Positions 1 through 14,200 of a stretch of 64,000 nt of DNA are shown here, in pieces. Origin of the DNA: Hybos culiciformis (Eukaryota > Arthropoda > Insecta > Diptera > Hybotidae); NCBI GenBank assembly GCA_964007475.1, contig OZ023273.1, forward strand, positions 62,134,108 to 62,198,107, written 5' to 3'. Position numbers and translations under genes: made by a program. A model generated the notes under the pieces. That model searched no databases and was not told the origin of the DNA. It was given only the letters and a program-made list of their open reading frames with translations. Each line of letters opens with the position of its first letter. Positions within the stretch are counted from its first letter, which is position 1.

Positions 1-2293
1 TCTCGTGGCTTTAAGAAAAAAGAGCATTTGGCTCAACATATGAAACTTCATGCAGGCTTACGTCCATTTAAATGTTCTGAAGCTGGATGTTCTAAAGGTA
101 ATTTTTTGTGATGTAAAATATTTATGCTGAATGATTAATACCTGACTATTGTTCAGAAACAATCTTAGATTAATGGATTGTTAGGAACCAAAAAAAACCT
201 CGATTAGTTTTCCTTTTTTAGTATTTTTTTGAAATAGTTAGTTGCTAATTTGTGAATTAACATTTAAATGAATGCTTTTAAAAAGGATTTCATTACTAGA
301 GAGATTTTACAGTTTTTGCTTACGGAAGTGTAAGGTTTTATTTTATTAATTTTTTTTTTAATTTACAGCTTTTAGTCGCAAAGAACATCTTCTACGTCAT
401 ATTGTTTCACACACAGGAAAAAAAATGTTTAGCTGTGATTTGTGTCAGAAGTTTTTCTCTAGGAAAGATAATTTAAATAAACATAAAAGGTAAGTTCAAT
501 TAAAGTTATTTCATTTTAAAGAATGAATAAATTGTGTATTTATTCACTACCAAAAATAGAGGCATTTTAAGAGCACAATAATTTTTAATTGTGTTAAACT
601 TCAACACTAACATTGCACAAATAAAAATGTTATACTTTACATATAAAAAAAAAGTAGTCTCATCAGTCCACTTCCAATTAATAAAACGCTTTTCGGCTAC
701 GTTAATTTTAGTTTGGTTCTGATAATACTGTAATTAATAAACTTGATATTGTATTTAGATAATTAAGCATGTAATACTCCTCGCGCCAGGCGCAAATCTC
801 ACTGACCAACCACCAGACCGCCCGCCCCCCACCCCCCCTCTTGTTTTGGGACAACCCCCATTATACTTTTCCCAAAAACAGGGCCAATCGGGCAAAAAAA
901 AAATTTTCCCATACAAAATGTATGAAAACTTTGGGGGCCCTATCTCCGAAACGGGGCCTTTGCCACAAGAATTGATTTCAGTTTTGGGAGTTGGGTACCG
1001 CCTCTACCCCCCCTCCAAGTTTCAGCCGATTCTGAGGGGTTCAAGGAAACTGTAGTTACACCAATTTTGTGAAGTAATGAAATTTTTCAGATATCAAAAA
1101 AAAATAAATTCAATTTTCTTAGTTATTTGAAAATATTTTTAAAAAATTCTTTTTACGAAAAATAGATAAAATTAATATCTTCATTTTCAGTAAATTTGCT
1201 TAAATATAAATAGAATAATAACATAGAAAAACGGTTTTTACGGTACCATTTTTTCAGATAGGTTAATTAGATATAAACAACGCATAACGTGATTATAAAT
1301 ATCATTGCATTAAAAATTACTGTTTGAATTAATCAATTTTTAACTTAAAAATAATATTACGAACTAAAAATTAAATTTATATTGTCACTTGATTTTAACG
1401 CTTTGCTTATTTTCTGCAGAACGCATTCTGATCAAGGTAGCAGTGGGAATAATACATCATTTGTATGTGATGTGTGCAATAAAAGTTTTGTGGTTAAAAT
1501 GTATTATATTCAGCATAAATTGATGCATGAAAAAAATGGTGAAACAAATATTTCAGGGAAAGAAAAGGTTAGTAGCTCTTATTTTAATTAATTTTCAAAA
1601 AGTTGTTTTTCAATTTAAAATGTACTAAAACATATTTTTGGACTGTACGGTTGTAATAAGAAAATTTAAGAGCCAGATCAAAATTAAAGATAAGAATAAG
1701 GTGAACAACCATTGTGTTATCTCGTGTTGTGTTATCTCGTTCAATCTAATGTAAGCTCCAATAAAGGTAAAAAATCTACGAACATTTCGTTACGGTTTTT
1801 ATATAAATTGAAAAACTTGTTAACTACAATAAAATTTTCTCAGTGAATTTTCTGTTAAAATAGATTTCAGTTTATATTATTTATGTTATTATTTTGATTT
1901 TGTTTTTAGATCGATAGCAACACAATTAAGATTAGTAATAATACAAGTGATGTTAGTACTATTAATGAAATAAATCATCTTCAGATAAAAGTTGAAAATC
2001 CGAAAAAAAATGTCCAAGTGCAGCAACAACAGTCGCAACAAAATACTCAACAACAGCAACATCACCAGCTTGTTCAGCTACAATTACCACCCGGAACTTC
2101 GGCAGCTGAATTATGTGGTAATACAATTACGATAAGTCAAGCTGATGGCACTACTACTACATTAAAAACAATCAACTCGCACGATGGAATACTGAATTTG
2201 CCTCCAAATTATGTTCAATTTGATGCTGGGCAATTTATAACAACTGCAACCGGTGAAATTTTGGGACAAATTAAAATTGAAAATCCAAAATAA
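1..2293 (+). CDS. C2H2 zinc-finger protein with Q-rich tail (3' part, 5' end outside window)
   Basis: Partial gene with exons at 1-97, 369-489, 1420-1567 and 1910-2293, stop TAA at 2291-2293. All three introns are GT-AG and the reading frame is kept across each junction. The visible protein starts inside a zinc finger (KEHLAQHMKLH) and continues with three full C2H2 fingers: one with a C-x4-C knuckle (CSEAGC), then CDLC...HKRTH, then CDVC...HKLMH. A short linker and a glutamine-rich stretch follow (about 2015-2080), and the end is hydrophobic/acidic (QIKIENPK). The fingers suggest a sequence-specific DNA-binding nuclear protein, with the Q-rich tail as a possible activation region; both roles are inferred from the family. 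I do not recognise the orthologue. The start codon and earlier fingers lie left of the window. Intron 2 (490-1419) contains two dispersed repeats. Confidence 0.88.
781..1060. repeat. GC-richer dispersed repeat (family A, copy 1)
   Basis: A C-rich block stands out from the AT-rich intron 2 of the zinc-finger gene. Its start (CAAATC, then CACTGACCAACC and a CGCCC run) recurs at about 21763 and 59944. The stretch GGGCCAATCGGGC near 880 has a counterpart near 21860. The small ORF inside it (846-1055) is not a gene. The class of this repeat is unknown. Confidence 0.6.
1063..1288. repeat. dispersed repeat (family B, copy 1)
   Basis: About 226 bp starting AATTTTGTGAAGTAATG and ending near CAACGCATAA. 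It is almost identical, in the same orientation, to 44092-44316 in the last intron of the cytokine receptor gene. It includes TTTACGGTACCATTTTTTC. No terminal repeats or coding sequence were seen. Confidence 0.85.
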
Positions 2294-3393
2294 AATGATT
2301 TGTTGATTTAAGCTATTGGAAAAGGTTGGTTACCTTCTTTGGAAAGATTATAAATTTTATTCATTATCTGTTAACTGTGCAGAGAAAACAGTGTTTAAAG
2401 ATTTTTTTTTCATTTAAACAACCAATTAAAGATACTGAATCTTTTTATTTCTTCTTTCATTGGTAATCATTTTGTAAATACTGACCACTGAATGCCAGGA
2501 TACCCAGATATGCATTATTTTACGAAAAAAAAACTGAATAGAAACTAAAAATAATTAAAAATCAATAGTTTTTTAATTAAGTACTTCGCCACAGTAAATC
2601 TAAATTTATTTTAATAAAAAAAAATTGATAAGTAACAGCAACAATTTTTGAAAACGGTTCAATAATTTCGGAGATTAGTGTGTACCAACCAAAAAAACTT
2701 ATCTAACAGATGATAGATATGGATAGATGTTGATAACTGCCTTAATACACAATGATGACACTTTCCGAAACTTCCAATGTACACAATATTTTTCTTTTCA
2801 ATCCTAGTTTCTCTATTATAACATTATTATTGATAATATAATAAGATATATTTTTTACGGTATTTGGAAATAAATATAGAAAAGATAATACATATGTTTA
2901 ATATATTTTTGCTCAGTTTGCTTAAATAGTTTATGAAGAAAGGAGGATCTAAATCTTTCGTTTTTCGCAATGACTTTAATTTTAAAATTGAATATTGATA
3001 TACAAATATTCCAAATGTATGTTGCTAGTGTCTATCATTACCGTCGAAGTTGTTGTGTTTTGATTTTAATTTCACTCATTAAAAAAAACAAAAAAAGAAT
3101 CAAAAAATTAGTTCTCGTAAAAATTTGTACTTTTTTGACACTATCGAGATATTTTTATCCTAGAATATTTTTATTCAAGGAAAAAAAGTTTTCAGAAGCA
3201 CTCTTATTTATATTTTAAATACAGTTTTTTCTGAAAACTTAATTTTTCTAAGCATAGTGCATACTGTTAATTTTGTTCAATTGTCACTATAATCAAATTA
3301 AGATTTAATCATCTGTTTTTTGTAACAAAATTATATTTTATTCAAAGTTCTCCGCAACAAAATAAAATTGTAATTTGATTTATTTTCAATAAA
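2294..3393 (+). other. probable 3' UTR of the zinc-finger gene
   Basis: AT-rich sequence after the stop codon with no further coding signal. Candidate polyadenylation signals AATAAA are at 2613-2618 and 3388-3393. The second is followed by a TTGG/TTTTGTGG stretch, as expected for a downstream element. Which is used, if either, cannot be told from sequence. Confidence 0.4.
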
Positions 3394-6300
3394 AGTTTTA
3401 TTGGTATTTTGTGGCACTAATTAATTGTATAAAAAAGAAATTTTTAATTTTCTTCTTCAAAAAAAACTTTAATTATACATTACATATATCTGTTGTATGT
3501 ATTATTGAATCTAAGCAGATCGGTTTTAAGTATGATAAGGAAAACATATTTATGTAAATAAAAAAATATTTCACAATGTAAATAAGAATAAGGTAAAATT
3601 AAGTAAGTACACGACTGGAATTAAAAATTTTAATATTTATTTAATTCAAATTAAAAATTAAAATTTTCTTTTTTATGTTCTATAAAAAATTATTTCGAAT
3701 TAAATTTTATTTGTCTGTTCATTATTTAATTTAAAAGGTGCAAAGACTAAATTTTAAAAAATAAAATCTGTGACAATAATAAACAGTAGCTTATTCGTCT
3801 TAGCGGGCTTAAATATTTCTTGAAGGTTCCCTAAATTTTTTTGAAGTTTCAAATTAACTTATTTGTAGGCGAAATATTAAAGTTTTTTTATTTTCTTAGT
3901 TGAGACGATAACAGGACGTTTTTGCGGGTTTTAAAAAGTAGCTAATGTTGATTTCAGAAGCTATGTTTTATAGAAATAAAAATTTTAATTTTAAAAAGTT
4001 ATCTGATTTTTTTGGTAAACAAACATAGGTAACTTTCACTATTTCTAAAAACAAATTCTTTTAAAGTAAACTTTTATAATTATAAATGCTGTGTTAGGAA
4101 AAATTAATTTAACTTGTCTATATTAGCGACAATATGCCGAAAAATCAATATTTTAGTTAATTTGAGGTAATCTTTTATGATAAGGCTTTAGACAGGAATT
4201 GAAAACTAAGAATAGATTTTCTTAAGAAGGTAAAAATTGGAATACTACGTTATAACGTTATAAGCTAATCTTTATTAGTGTCATAGATATAGTATATATA
4301 AGATGATTTAAAATATAATGATATAATTTTATTGAGTGTTATACTTAATATTAAATTTCATTTCAGGAATAAAAATGCACTCTAATCTCTTGTATGTAGT
4401 GTATGATGATGTATATTTTTCTAGTCTCTATTCATTGCAATGCATTCTCTTATACTGTTCATGTAATTATGAAAATAAATGGCTTTATTTCTTTAAACTC
4501 CCATTACGTCTAGTTAATATTAAATTTATTATAATTTTTAAACAACTAATTATTTTTAACATATAAGTAAGCATGTATAAATATATAAAAAATTGTATAA
4601 TATACACATATAAATTATAATTTAATTACATGTATTATGTAGATAAGTTTATTAATAAAAAAATGTAATTTTCATGTCAACATAAGTAAGTTAAGAGCCT
4701 AAGCTAAGGTCTAGTTCTAAATTAATTACTAAGCGAAAATTGTGTAATAAAATCCAAAAATAAAAAATACTGTATTTGAAAAAAAAATGTTTTTCTTAAT
4801 ATGCACATATCAGTATGTGAATTTTAGTACCGATTTAAAATTATTAATGGAATGAGCAGTAATTAACTGCTTCTTGTTTAAGATAATATGATAAGCGAGT
4901 TATTAAAATATTAATTGAATTATTAAATTCGTATTATTGATAACATGATAGCTTTGGACCATCATACGCGAAAGTTAGCTTTTCCTCGATGTTTTTAGGA
5001 ATATAAAATACTACTCTTACCCTCAGAAGAAAAAGTATATGGAAATGCGATAAAAAAAAGTTGTATTGAACTAATTTTCGGCTAAAAAAGCATTTTTTAA
5101 AATGGAAAATTGTATGCCAAAAAAACCTGTTTTGCTGAAATTTTCGACTGAATTCACTGAAAAGATAACACATTTTTTACTTTTTATAATTTGTCTTTGA
5201 ATATTTTTGTTTTATCGATTCTACAATGTTTTGAAACCAAAACAGAAAGAAAACTTTAAGCTAATAATAACCTTTTTTTTCTGAATTGAAGATGATGAAA
5301 AAACTATCTAAACTGTTACTATTCTAATTTTCATATCACCTAGGTACAACATATCAAAAATTCAAGATGGAGAATAGGTTTGGGAATTACGTCTCGTTGT
5401 GTTCGATATTTCATATAAACTTTCAGTGAAACAACGAAGTTTAAAAACAAAAACTAAAACTTAAATACTTAAAAAAATACAAGCAGTTTTCTTACGAAAC
5501 TGATGAAGTCTTTCTTCATAAAAAAATAACAGTAATTTCTAAGTCCGTAGAGTGCACATTCTAGGTTTTTGGTATGCTGTTTTCTTATATTCCGGAAACA
5601 AAACATATTTGTGGTAGTCTTATATAATGATAGAACATACATTATATTACCTCCTGAATATTTGAATATTTTAAAGAAATTTTGGAAGATTAAAACTAAT
5701 AAATATTTACTTAAGATACCATTTTATTTATTTGAAATACATTTTTTATACATCTTTTATTGAATAATAATAATATATCTATTATTTGTTTTAAAACTAT
5801 GTTTATACATAATAAAATTTAATACTGTAAGTTAATATAAATTTAACAATAAAAACTGTAGGTATATATTTAACAAAATTAAAAAAAAAATAATAAAAAA
5901 ATATTGGTTATAAATTTTTATAAAAAGTTTAGTTAATGTTAATGACAACCATTAAAAATTATAATAATAATAATAACTAATAACAATGCATGATATGTTA
6001 TGTTTATGTATAATTGTACCTATCTATCAATAGTCAAATTTAGAGGCATTGTATTTATAAATATAATAATAAAAAATATCTGTTTTGACCTTAATCTTAA
6101 ATAATTATGAATTTCTGTGTACAGTGATAGCTGGTAACAATGATGAAATAGGGATTTATGTATGGTAAACCATTATTTTTTCCAATAAAAAAAAAAACAA
6201 AATAGTAGTTTTACTGAAAAATGTGAGAGTAAGAAAATGTTATTTCAAAACTTATATGCAGATTTCAGGCTTCGCAAGCTAATTATAATTATGATTATTT

Positions 6301-6455
6301 ATCTAAATATAAATATATATTTCTTGATAGATACTATATTCTCACACAACTATGACTAATTTACCATTTGTTTTGGAATAAAAAAACAATCGAAATAAAT
6401 TTTTTTTGAATTATTTAAATTTCAAACTAAAGTAAAAGAAATTATAACATTATAC

Positions 6456-6770
6456 CAAAAAGCATGTATATAAAGAGGAATCAGTCCCATACAAAAAAAA
6501 GAATTAAAATAGTGAAACAAAAAATCCATATCACAACCCCATGAGTTTTTTTTTTTTTTTTTGAGAATTCCACTCTCACAAAAGCTTTTAAAACTTTAAA
6601 AATTTTATAGAACTGTTGTTATTTTGAAAGTTTTAAAAGCTTTTGTGAGAGTGGAATTCTCAAAAAATACAAAAAAAAAGATAATGGGGTTGTGATATGG
6701 ATTTTTTGTTTCACTATTTTAATTTTTTTTTTTGTATGGGACTGATTCCTCTTTATATACATGCTTTTTG
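6456..6770. mobile_element. fold-back MITE with 7-bp target duplication
   Basis: Near-perfect inverted repeat of about 145-bp arms around a short spacer. The outer ends are CAAAAAGCATGTATATAAAG and its complement. ATTATAC flanks both sides directly (6449-6455 and 6771-6777), a convincing target-site duplication; it could be read as 8 bp with the next C. There is no coding capacity. The length of the duplication suggests hAT-type mobilisation, but the terminal CAG of that superfamily is absent. Confidence 0.88.
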
Positions 6771-7157
6771 ATTATACCTAATTCAACAAATTTATTATTT
6801 AGTATAAATCGTAGGTGTCCCAATTTTACGGAACCTAAATTTTAGAATATCAAGGAGACAATATTATTAGAAATACTTATATATTCCTGAAATACTTATA
6901 TATTCCTGAAATTTCCCAGAAAAACGTTGGAGAAACAAAAAGATGTAGATAAATTTGAATATTTTTAAAAAGATATTTCGTCAATCCTTTAGATTAGAAG
7001 TTAAGAAAAACAAAAAAAAAAATTAGAACATTATGAAATATGTAATAGAATAAGAAAACGAGCTTAAGTTGATATTAAAATAGTCAAAATATAAAACAAT
7101 GGAATTCTATGAATTATTTTTTCTTCTAAGGCATAATTAAACGGCATCAGTTGAATG

Positions 7158-7184
7158 TATTATTATTATTATTATTATTATTAT
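7158..7184. repeat. (TAT)n microsatellite
   Basis: Simple run of ATT/TAT triplets. Confidence 0.9.
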
Positions 7185-10100
7185 AATATGTATAAACAAA
7201 CAAAATGTTAAATAAAAGGTTTTAGTCCAATCATGAACATTATTTTGAAAACTTTTATTAAATTGCGTTTGATTATCCAATAAACATAATTTTTTCCGTC
7301 AACTTTTCTTTTTATCCCGGAAAAAAAAACCAAAAATAAACAAAACTCTCTCAAAAATTCTTGAAACTAGTAGTTTTTTGTTTGTGTAAATAAATAGGTT
7401 TTATGTGCGGAGAAGCGAATATAAGTGTGGAATCAGTATAGATTATATTTTTTAATAGCATACGTGAACACTAAATAATCCAACTTAGAGCAGCAATAAC
7501 TTTTATAGATAATATTTTTTTTTCTCTTTTTAACTCTTTTATGTAAATTACGCTAAATTTATTTTTCAAATTTGAATAATCAACAAATTTATTTAAAATT
7601 TTAATTATGTTACCAAGATTATAATATTTACCCATTGTAGGACATAGCTTTTATGTACCAACATAGCTTTTATCTAAAATTATTATTATTAATTAAATTA
7701 TTAATTATTAGTTAAAAAATACAATAAAAATTTTGAATTTTTTTTTAAATTGGAATTTTTTTTTAAATTGAAATTTTTTTTTATGCTTTTTAGATTTCTT
7801 ATTAAATTTTCCTTATTAGAAACATGGACACCACATTTTAAACAATTTTTAAAATTTGATTCCCTGCGTGCGTCCTCGCCTGGATAAATATAATGGCCTT
7901 GGTCTGTAGTACCTACATAAAATTGATTATGATTATCTTTGGTAATCTTTAATTTAAATGAATTAAAATATTTATTCTAACTGAAACTGCATGTTAACTG
8001 GACCAATATGGATATTTCAACTGGTTTATGATTATATAATAAGCTTATGAGCATTAATTTTTAAGTTTTCGATTTCCTGTGAATTTTTTTTTTAAATTTA
8101 TTATGTTTTAGAAATGAATATTTATTTTAATAACATAGTTAATTTTGTGTTAAATGCATAATGTCCTTGAAGTTCATATTTAGAGCTACATATGTATTTT
8201 ATATTTTTGAAAGTTGTACAAAAAAAAAATAATAATAAATGTGTCTAGTGTATACATTATGTATATACATTTTATTTTTTGAAAGATAAGTGTTTATAGC
8301 TTAACAAAACGGGCTGCTATTATGAAATACATATCAAGTAAAACAATTTTGTCATCTAGTTGACAATTGCCTTTAGTTTTTCGATTATAATTTTTTTCTA
8401 CCATAAAAATTACGAAAACAGTGAATTGAATAGTATTGCATATTTCGTCTTTATGTTTACAGCTTGCACACATAAAGTTTTTTTTAAATATATATTAAGC
8501 TTTTTAGAATATGGATATTAGAATATTTATTTTTTATTGTAAATCTATTGCAGGATGTTAAATTGAAATTTTTTTCGAACAATTTTATGATATGAACAAA
8601 ATTTTCATTTTAAAAAATCAAATAATGAAAATTAGTTGAATAACTTAAACATGTTTCAACTAAAAATTTAACAATTTTATATTTATCAAGATTAAGCAAA
8701 GCAATTCATCTGAAATTTTTGTCGCACATAAAAGAACGTAACAAACTTTTTATTATTATTTTTTATTAATTAGTGTATAAATATTAAGCATCTATTAACC
8801 AAAATAATAATAAACTTCGGGACCATAGGTATATTTAATAGAATAACTAAAAGATGAAAAATATAGATAAATGAATGTTATAAAAACCGAATTATTAATT
8901 AATGATTGAAATCGAATGATAATGAGTATGAATTAAATAAAACACTTAATATAGTTTCTTATTAATATATAGTTTTTAGTGAAATAAAATAAATGAATAA
9001 GTTATTGATGATTTATTTTTAAATTAGTCAATTTCTTACATTAATAAATAGTAGCAAACATTTTACAGAAAATATTTATAATGCCCCCCTAATTAAAAAT
9101 TTAGCCATGTACATAGATTTCAATTTTATACTTTCTCTCAGCTAAAATAAAACCAAATAAGCGCTGGCTTAATTTATGCGTTATTCAAACTAGTTCAGTA
9201 ATATATTGGCAATATCTTATTTTTTTAATGTATCATAAATGTGCTTATATAGATTTTTTTATCCACAATATTAAACAATAATGAATAACATAAAATAAAA
9301 TTTAAATTTGAAAAAAATAGATTATGGAATTTTTATAAAATCAATTGAAATAAAAAATTTTATACTAATTTGAACAAAAAAATCAGATTTAAAATAATAA
9401 ATATTAGCTATTAAATTTCGAATTTGATTATACATATTTTTATCTTCGCTTCACTTCATTTAATTCAAATATACCATTTAAACATAATCGCATTAGGGAT
9501 AATATCCTTATAAAAATGTTTAGAGAAAATAGAAATCCAAGTATGAATAATAACATGTTGCTGCCAAAACGTGGGACGAAACGTTTTCTTGGGTTAAACA
9601 TATTTATCTAATTTAGTCCAGGTGTATTTTGAGGTTCCATTGTTCTATTTTTTAATTTGAAGTCTGATAGCGGATTTTGAAGCTAGAAACTATTGACAAT
9701 ATGTATTACTTTTTTATTCAAATTCGTCGTCGAAATTTACAACTAGGATCGTCGGTTTGAACGGTACCAATTTTTTACGGTACGTATTTTTTATTTGATA
9801 AAAATTAAATAACAACTAAATTTTTAACTCAGGTTACATATATGTAAGTACATACATTCTGAAAGAAATTTTAATAGATATTTTTTTGAGATCCAATATA
9901 ATAGTCCTCAGCAACCTTCACATTTCTTAAACTTTAATTTATCAGTACGCTTTTTTTGCTAAATTAAAATTTACAACATTTAACTGATCGATATAAGTAA
10001 ATATTTACTTCACCATCAAACCTTATAAAGTTTAAATCAAAAATAGAATAAGTCTACAGTAGAAGTATCTTTTGTAGTTTATCGAATTTCGAAAATGTTT

Positions 10101-11131
10101 AAATAAACAGCAATCTATTAAATAAACCAAAAAGAATCTTACAACTGGAAGTTTGATTCAATCGCAATAATCCGCAAAAATGTTACTACGTAGGCACTTA
10201 GTAAACAATAAGTTATTTAAATTCTATATCCTTATATTAAACAAGCGTGTATACATATAAAAAATATCCATAAGATAAGATGATAGTTCGTTTAATTTAG
10301 CAAATACATTTTAAACTATTTTTTTTATTATATTATATTATTATATTAAAAGGACTCTTTATAGTTTGGGAATTTGAATCACGCAAAAAAATTACATATA
10401 TTTTTTAATGGCAAAATAATTACATATATTTTTTAATGGCTAAATAATCAAGCCTCCACGAAAAATAATTTTTCTTAGTGTAAATCAACTCACGGATTTT
10501 TTCAGCGGAGTTTTAAAATTTATCTTTTCCGAGTCTCCACACTCGGAATTAGTCGTAGAAGGAAATGATACCATACTCGATTGATGGAATTTGGATGAAA
10601 GTTATGAAACGTCGTTCAATTGCAAAATAACCGAGAATATTAAAATATTAATTGTTTCAAAATTCAATAAATATGTGTACCAATACCTAAATGCCTAAAT
10701 CAAAAGAAAATTTTAATAAAAAAATTAAGATTTACTTTTCGAACTGTATTTGTTTTGAAGGAAATACAATGTATTTACAATCATTTTCCGGCATCTAAAA
10801 TCCGAACGGAAAAAGAAATAAAATCCGTGCTTCAAATTTCCAAACTGTTAAGAGGCCTAGGCACATATTCATAACATAATTTATGTTTTATATATTAATA
10901 ACATATAAGGCAGTGTCTTATTTTAATTTTCTTTAAATTTATAATTTATACAATGTATAAGTAAATTATATTTTAAATAAATACACATAATAGAATTTTT
11001 AAAGATTAAATCTTATGCATACCGACACGTAAATTCTGTTATCTTTTCAACATCACCTGAAAAATATATTTAAAAATGGTCATAATTTCAAATCTTTATA
11101 TTTTATAATATACAACAGATTTCTTAGTATG

Positions 11132-11292
11132 TTAATATGTATACGAACCCCATAACTGGACAGTTTGAATATCCTCTAGAAAGAGAGTCAAAGGGAATTC
11201 ACAAACATAAGACTTTGAATAATCATTTTCTGCAATTTTGTATGTTTGCACTCTCGAACTACTAAATATAAACGCTAACTTGAATTCAGTGG
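11132..11292 (-). CDS. galectin exon 4
   Basis: Terminal coding exon, acceptor TTTTAG, stop TAA at 11134-11132. It encodes the last beta strands, ending LEDIQTVQLWG plus a short tyrosine-rich tail. A possible ATTAAA polyadenylation variant (minus strand) lies near 10922-10927. Confidence 0.85.
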
Positions 11293-14200
11293 CTAAAATA
11301 TAAAAATAATAACAATAAAAATAATACCTTACAATGTTCAAAAGTAAGACAAAATTTGACATACAACCATTATTATAATACTTTGTGTAGACTCAAAATA
11401 ATTACAGAATTTATGTGATTAATAATAACGATACTCACATTCATATCGATTAAATTGTGAAGTATGCATTACTTCTTCTTGATGCCATAGGTTTGATGTT
11501 TTATAATTTTGTATTATTGCATTGTGTTCATATTTTATTTTGAAATGATAGGCAATATGTTCTGGATGTGGGCTTTGATCTAATGTAAAATTCACAGAAA
11601 TACTAAAAAAAAAAACGTAATTCGAAATTTAGAAATTTATTAATAGTATTCATTTAATTATAATAATTTTTTTTCAATATAAAATAAACACATAACATTT
11701 ATTCCTGTTGCAACCAAATGACCACGACTATTTATTATTATTTCCATTTGAATGAAACATACATACTACTTATAGTATATTTAAATATAATATACTTTTT
11801 GAATTGTTATTTGAATGGTTTTATTTAAGCAAACCATTCTTTCGGTTTAGCATCGATTTTCTTGAAACTTTGATGTATTCTTGGTGATCTCATAATACAC
11901 CATCGTTTGTATAGCCGTTAGGAATAATAAAATTTAGAAAAACTTCTGTCTGAAAAAGACAATTTTTTGTTTCGAGTTTGCTTTGGGTATAAAAGATCTT
12001 TCAAATTATCTAAGAAAATTGTCAGGTAACGGCATTAGAAGGTCTCACAATAATAATATATATCGTACCAAATAAAGCCTATATGTATAAAATATATTAT
12101 CTAAGTACTACTACCCCATACTGAATGTAATTTCATTTTGTAAGTGAGGTTACGTATGTGATGTTACATAATGTGATTTGAAAAATTTTACTGGTATTTA
12201 TTTTGTAATATATTAGTATATAAAAATTAGTTTACGAAACATTTATTAATGTTTGCAAAGTTTGCATATATGTATGTAGAATATGTAGGAAATGAAGATT
12301 GTATAATACTTTACAAATAATTTCGCATACTTACTTTTTCAAGATTACGGTTTCAAATTTATTTAATTAAAAACTTCATCTAATTCTTTGATAGAATATA
12401 TCATACTTGTCCATATTATTTGTGTCCATATTTATTTATTACGTACGTACTCTTTAAGAATAAAGTTATGCAGTGAAGATTATAGATTGTGTAGTGTAGA
12501 TTCTTTTTAGAAAAAGAAAATTATACAAATTCAATATCTATACAAAATATTAAGTACATATTATATTTTTATTTTTGAGACTATTTTGAATAATGCCGCA
12601 AGATGAAAATATAATAATTCCTGGCTAAAATAATAAGGTTTTTTGATAAAATGATAAAATTCCCCTAAAATTTCGTTAACTAAAAATTAGTGTTAATAAA
12701 TATGAATTAAAAAAGCAAATATTAAACTTTTACAATACCTAGAATTTCAACCGGATACTTCAATAATTTCCTATTCGGAAAATTTTATAAAATACTTGAT
12801 GTTGTTAAGTAGATTTTTTTTTTTAAACAAAGTCTTAATCATTCTTATTCAATCATTCAGTAAAATAATTTTCAAAACATAGTGTTTGTTTATTTTCTAA
12901 CATATATATACAAAAATTTATGTTTGTTTGGTTTATAATAATACAAAGTATTGAAGTCATTTTTCTAAACATTTTTTTTCTATCCATATATATCAGATTG
13001 TTAAATTTCGAAATTTCGTTATTATTTTACTAATTAATATTATATATTTTAGTTTTAGAAATAAAATAAACTAAAAATTCGTGATAAATTCAAAAGCACA
13101 AATGAAATTATCGATTGATTATATAAAATATAAATAGGTACATATACATAATGTTGTGTTATTATGTATTTTATACTATGTCATGTAATTGTTGCAAATA
13201 ACGATAGAAAAGGCTTAATCAATGAAGTACTATTGATTAAGAATACTAAAAAGATTTCATGCAACATTTTTGAAGTTATACCTACTTCTTTAGCAAAGTA
13301 CTGTTTTAAAATCAATTTAAAAATTAAATATACATAAACGACCACTAGGTAAATGATTTTCGATTTTCTTGATTTTTGGATTTTTTATTCGAAAGTACTA
13401 TTGAATAAATCCAAATATTTTTTCCGTTCGTCTCTATTCCCTATAGTTTCTGAGATATAAAGCATTAAAAAATGTATGAAAAAACGAAAATTCCATAAAA
13501 TGAGTAGGTTTTCGAAAAAATTATATAGAGCGAATGCCTGGAAAAATGTCAAATATTTTTATTTTTTGAAAAAGGTACAGACAGGGATTTGAGGTAAAAT
13601 ATTTAAAAAGGGCAGCTTCGCATCAAAAAGTTCGAGTGAAGGAAAAAATCACCTGAGTTTGTGTGAAGCTCCAAATAAGCTTATAATATTTATATGTATA
13701 TCAAAAAACAAATTGAAAAATAGGGTGTGTACAGTTCAAAACATTTTCCTCATTTAATTTTGAAATTTACTATTTTTTTAAAAACCATATATATTCAAGA
13801 TTACTATTTTTATAAAGAATATCTCAGAAACTAAAGAATGTAGAAAAAATGTTGGGCTAATTTTATTAAAACTTTCAAATAAAACACCGAATTTTAAGAA
13901 ATCGAACAAAATTTTCTTTTCCCCTCCACAACAGCGGTGGTTTGTGTGCATTTTTCGTCAACTAAATAATTGTGTAATTGTTGCAAAATCTACATATCTA
14001 TACTATTAATAAAGAGAAGTACTTTTTGGTTTGTTCATAGTAATCTCCGAAATTACTGAAATAATTTCAAACATTTTTTCAATTTTGGTGTCCTAACATA
14101 CGCGAAAGTGTCATAAGTTTCTTATTTTCACTTTGTTTCTCAATTTAAAAAAATGATAGATTTACTGTGGCGAATCACGGGTTTTCAGCTAGTATATAAT

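Larger units (their letters stand above)
3394..11131. other. intergenic region between the zinc-finger and galectin 3' ends
   Basis: About 7.7 kb of AT-rich DNA with no supported gene. It contains one fold-back element (6456-6770), short tandem duplications near 6879-6913 and 10388-10442, and an ATT microsatellite near 7158. The small ORFs here have AT-rich random composition. The two flanking genes converge on this region, so it needs no promoter. Confidence 0.6.

Noticed and set aside
846..1055. 69-residue ORF in the zinc-finger intron
   Set aside because: Lies inside the family A repeat and is not conserved in the other copies.
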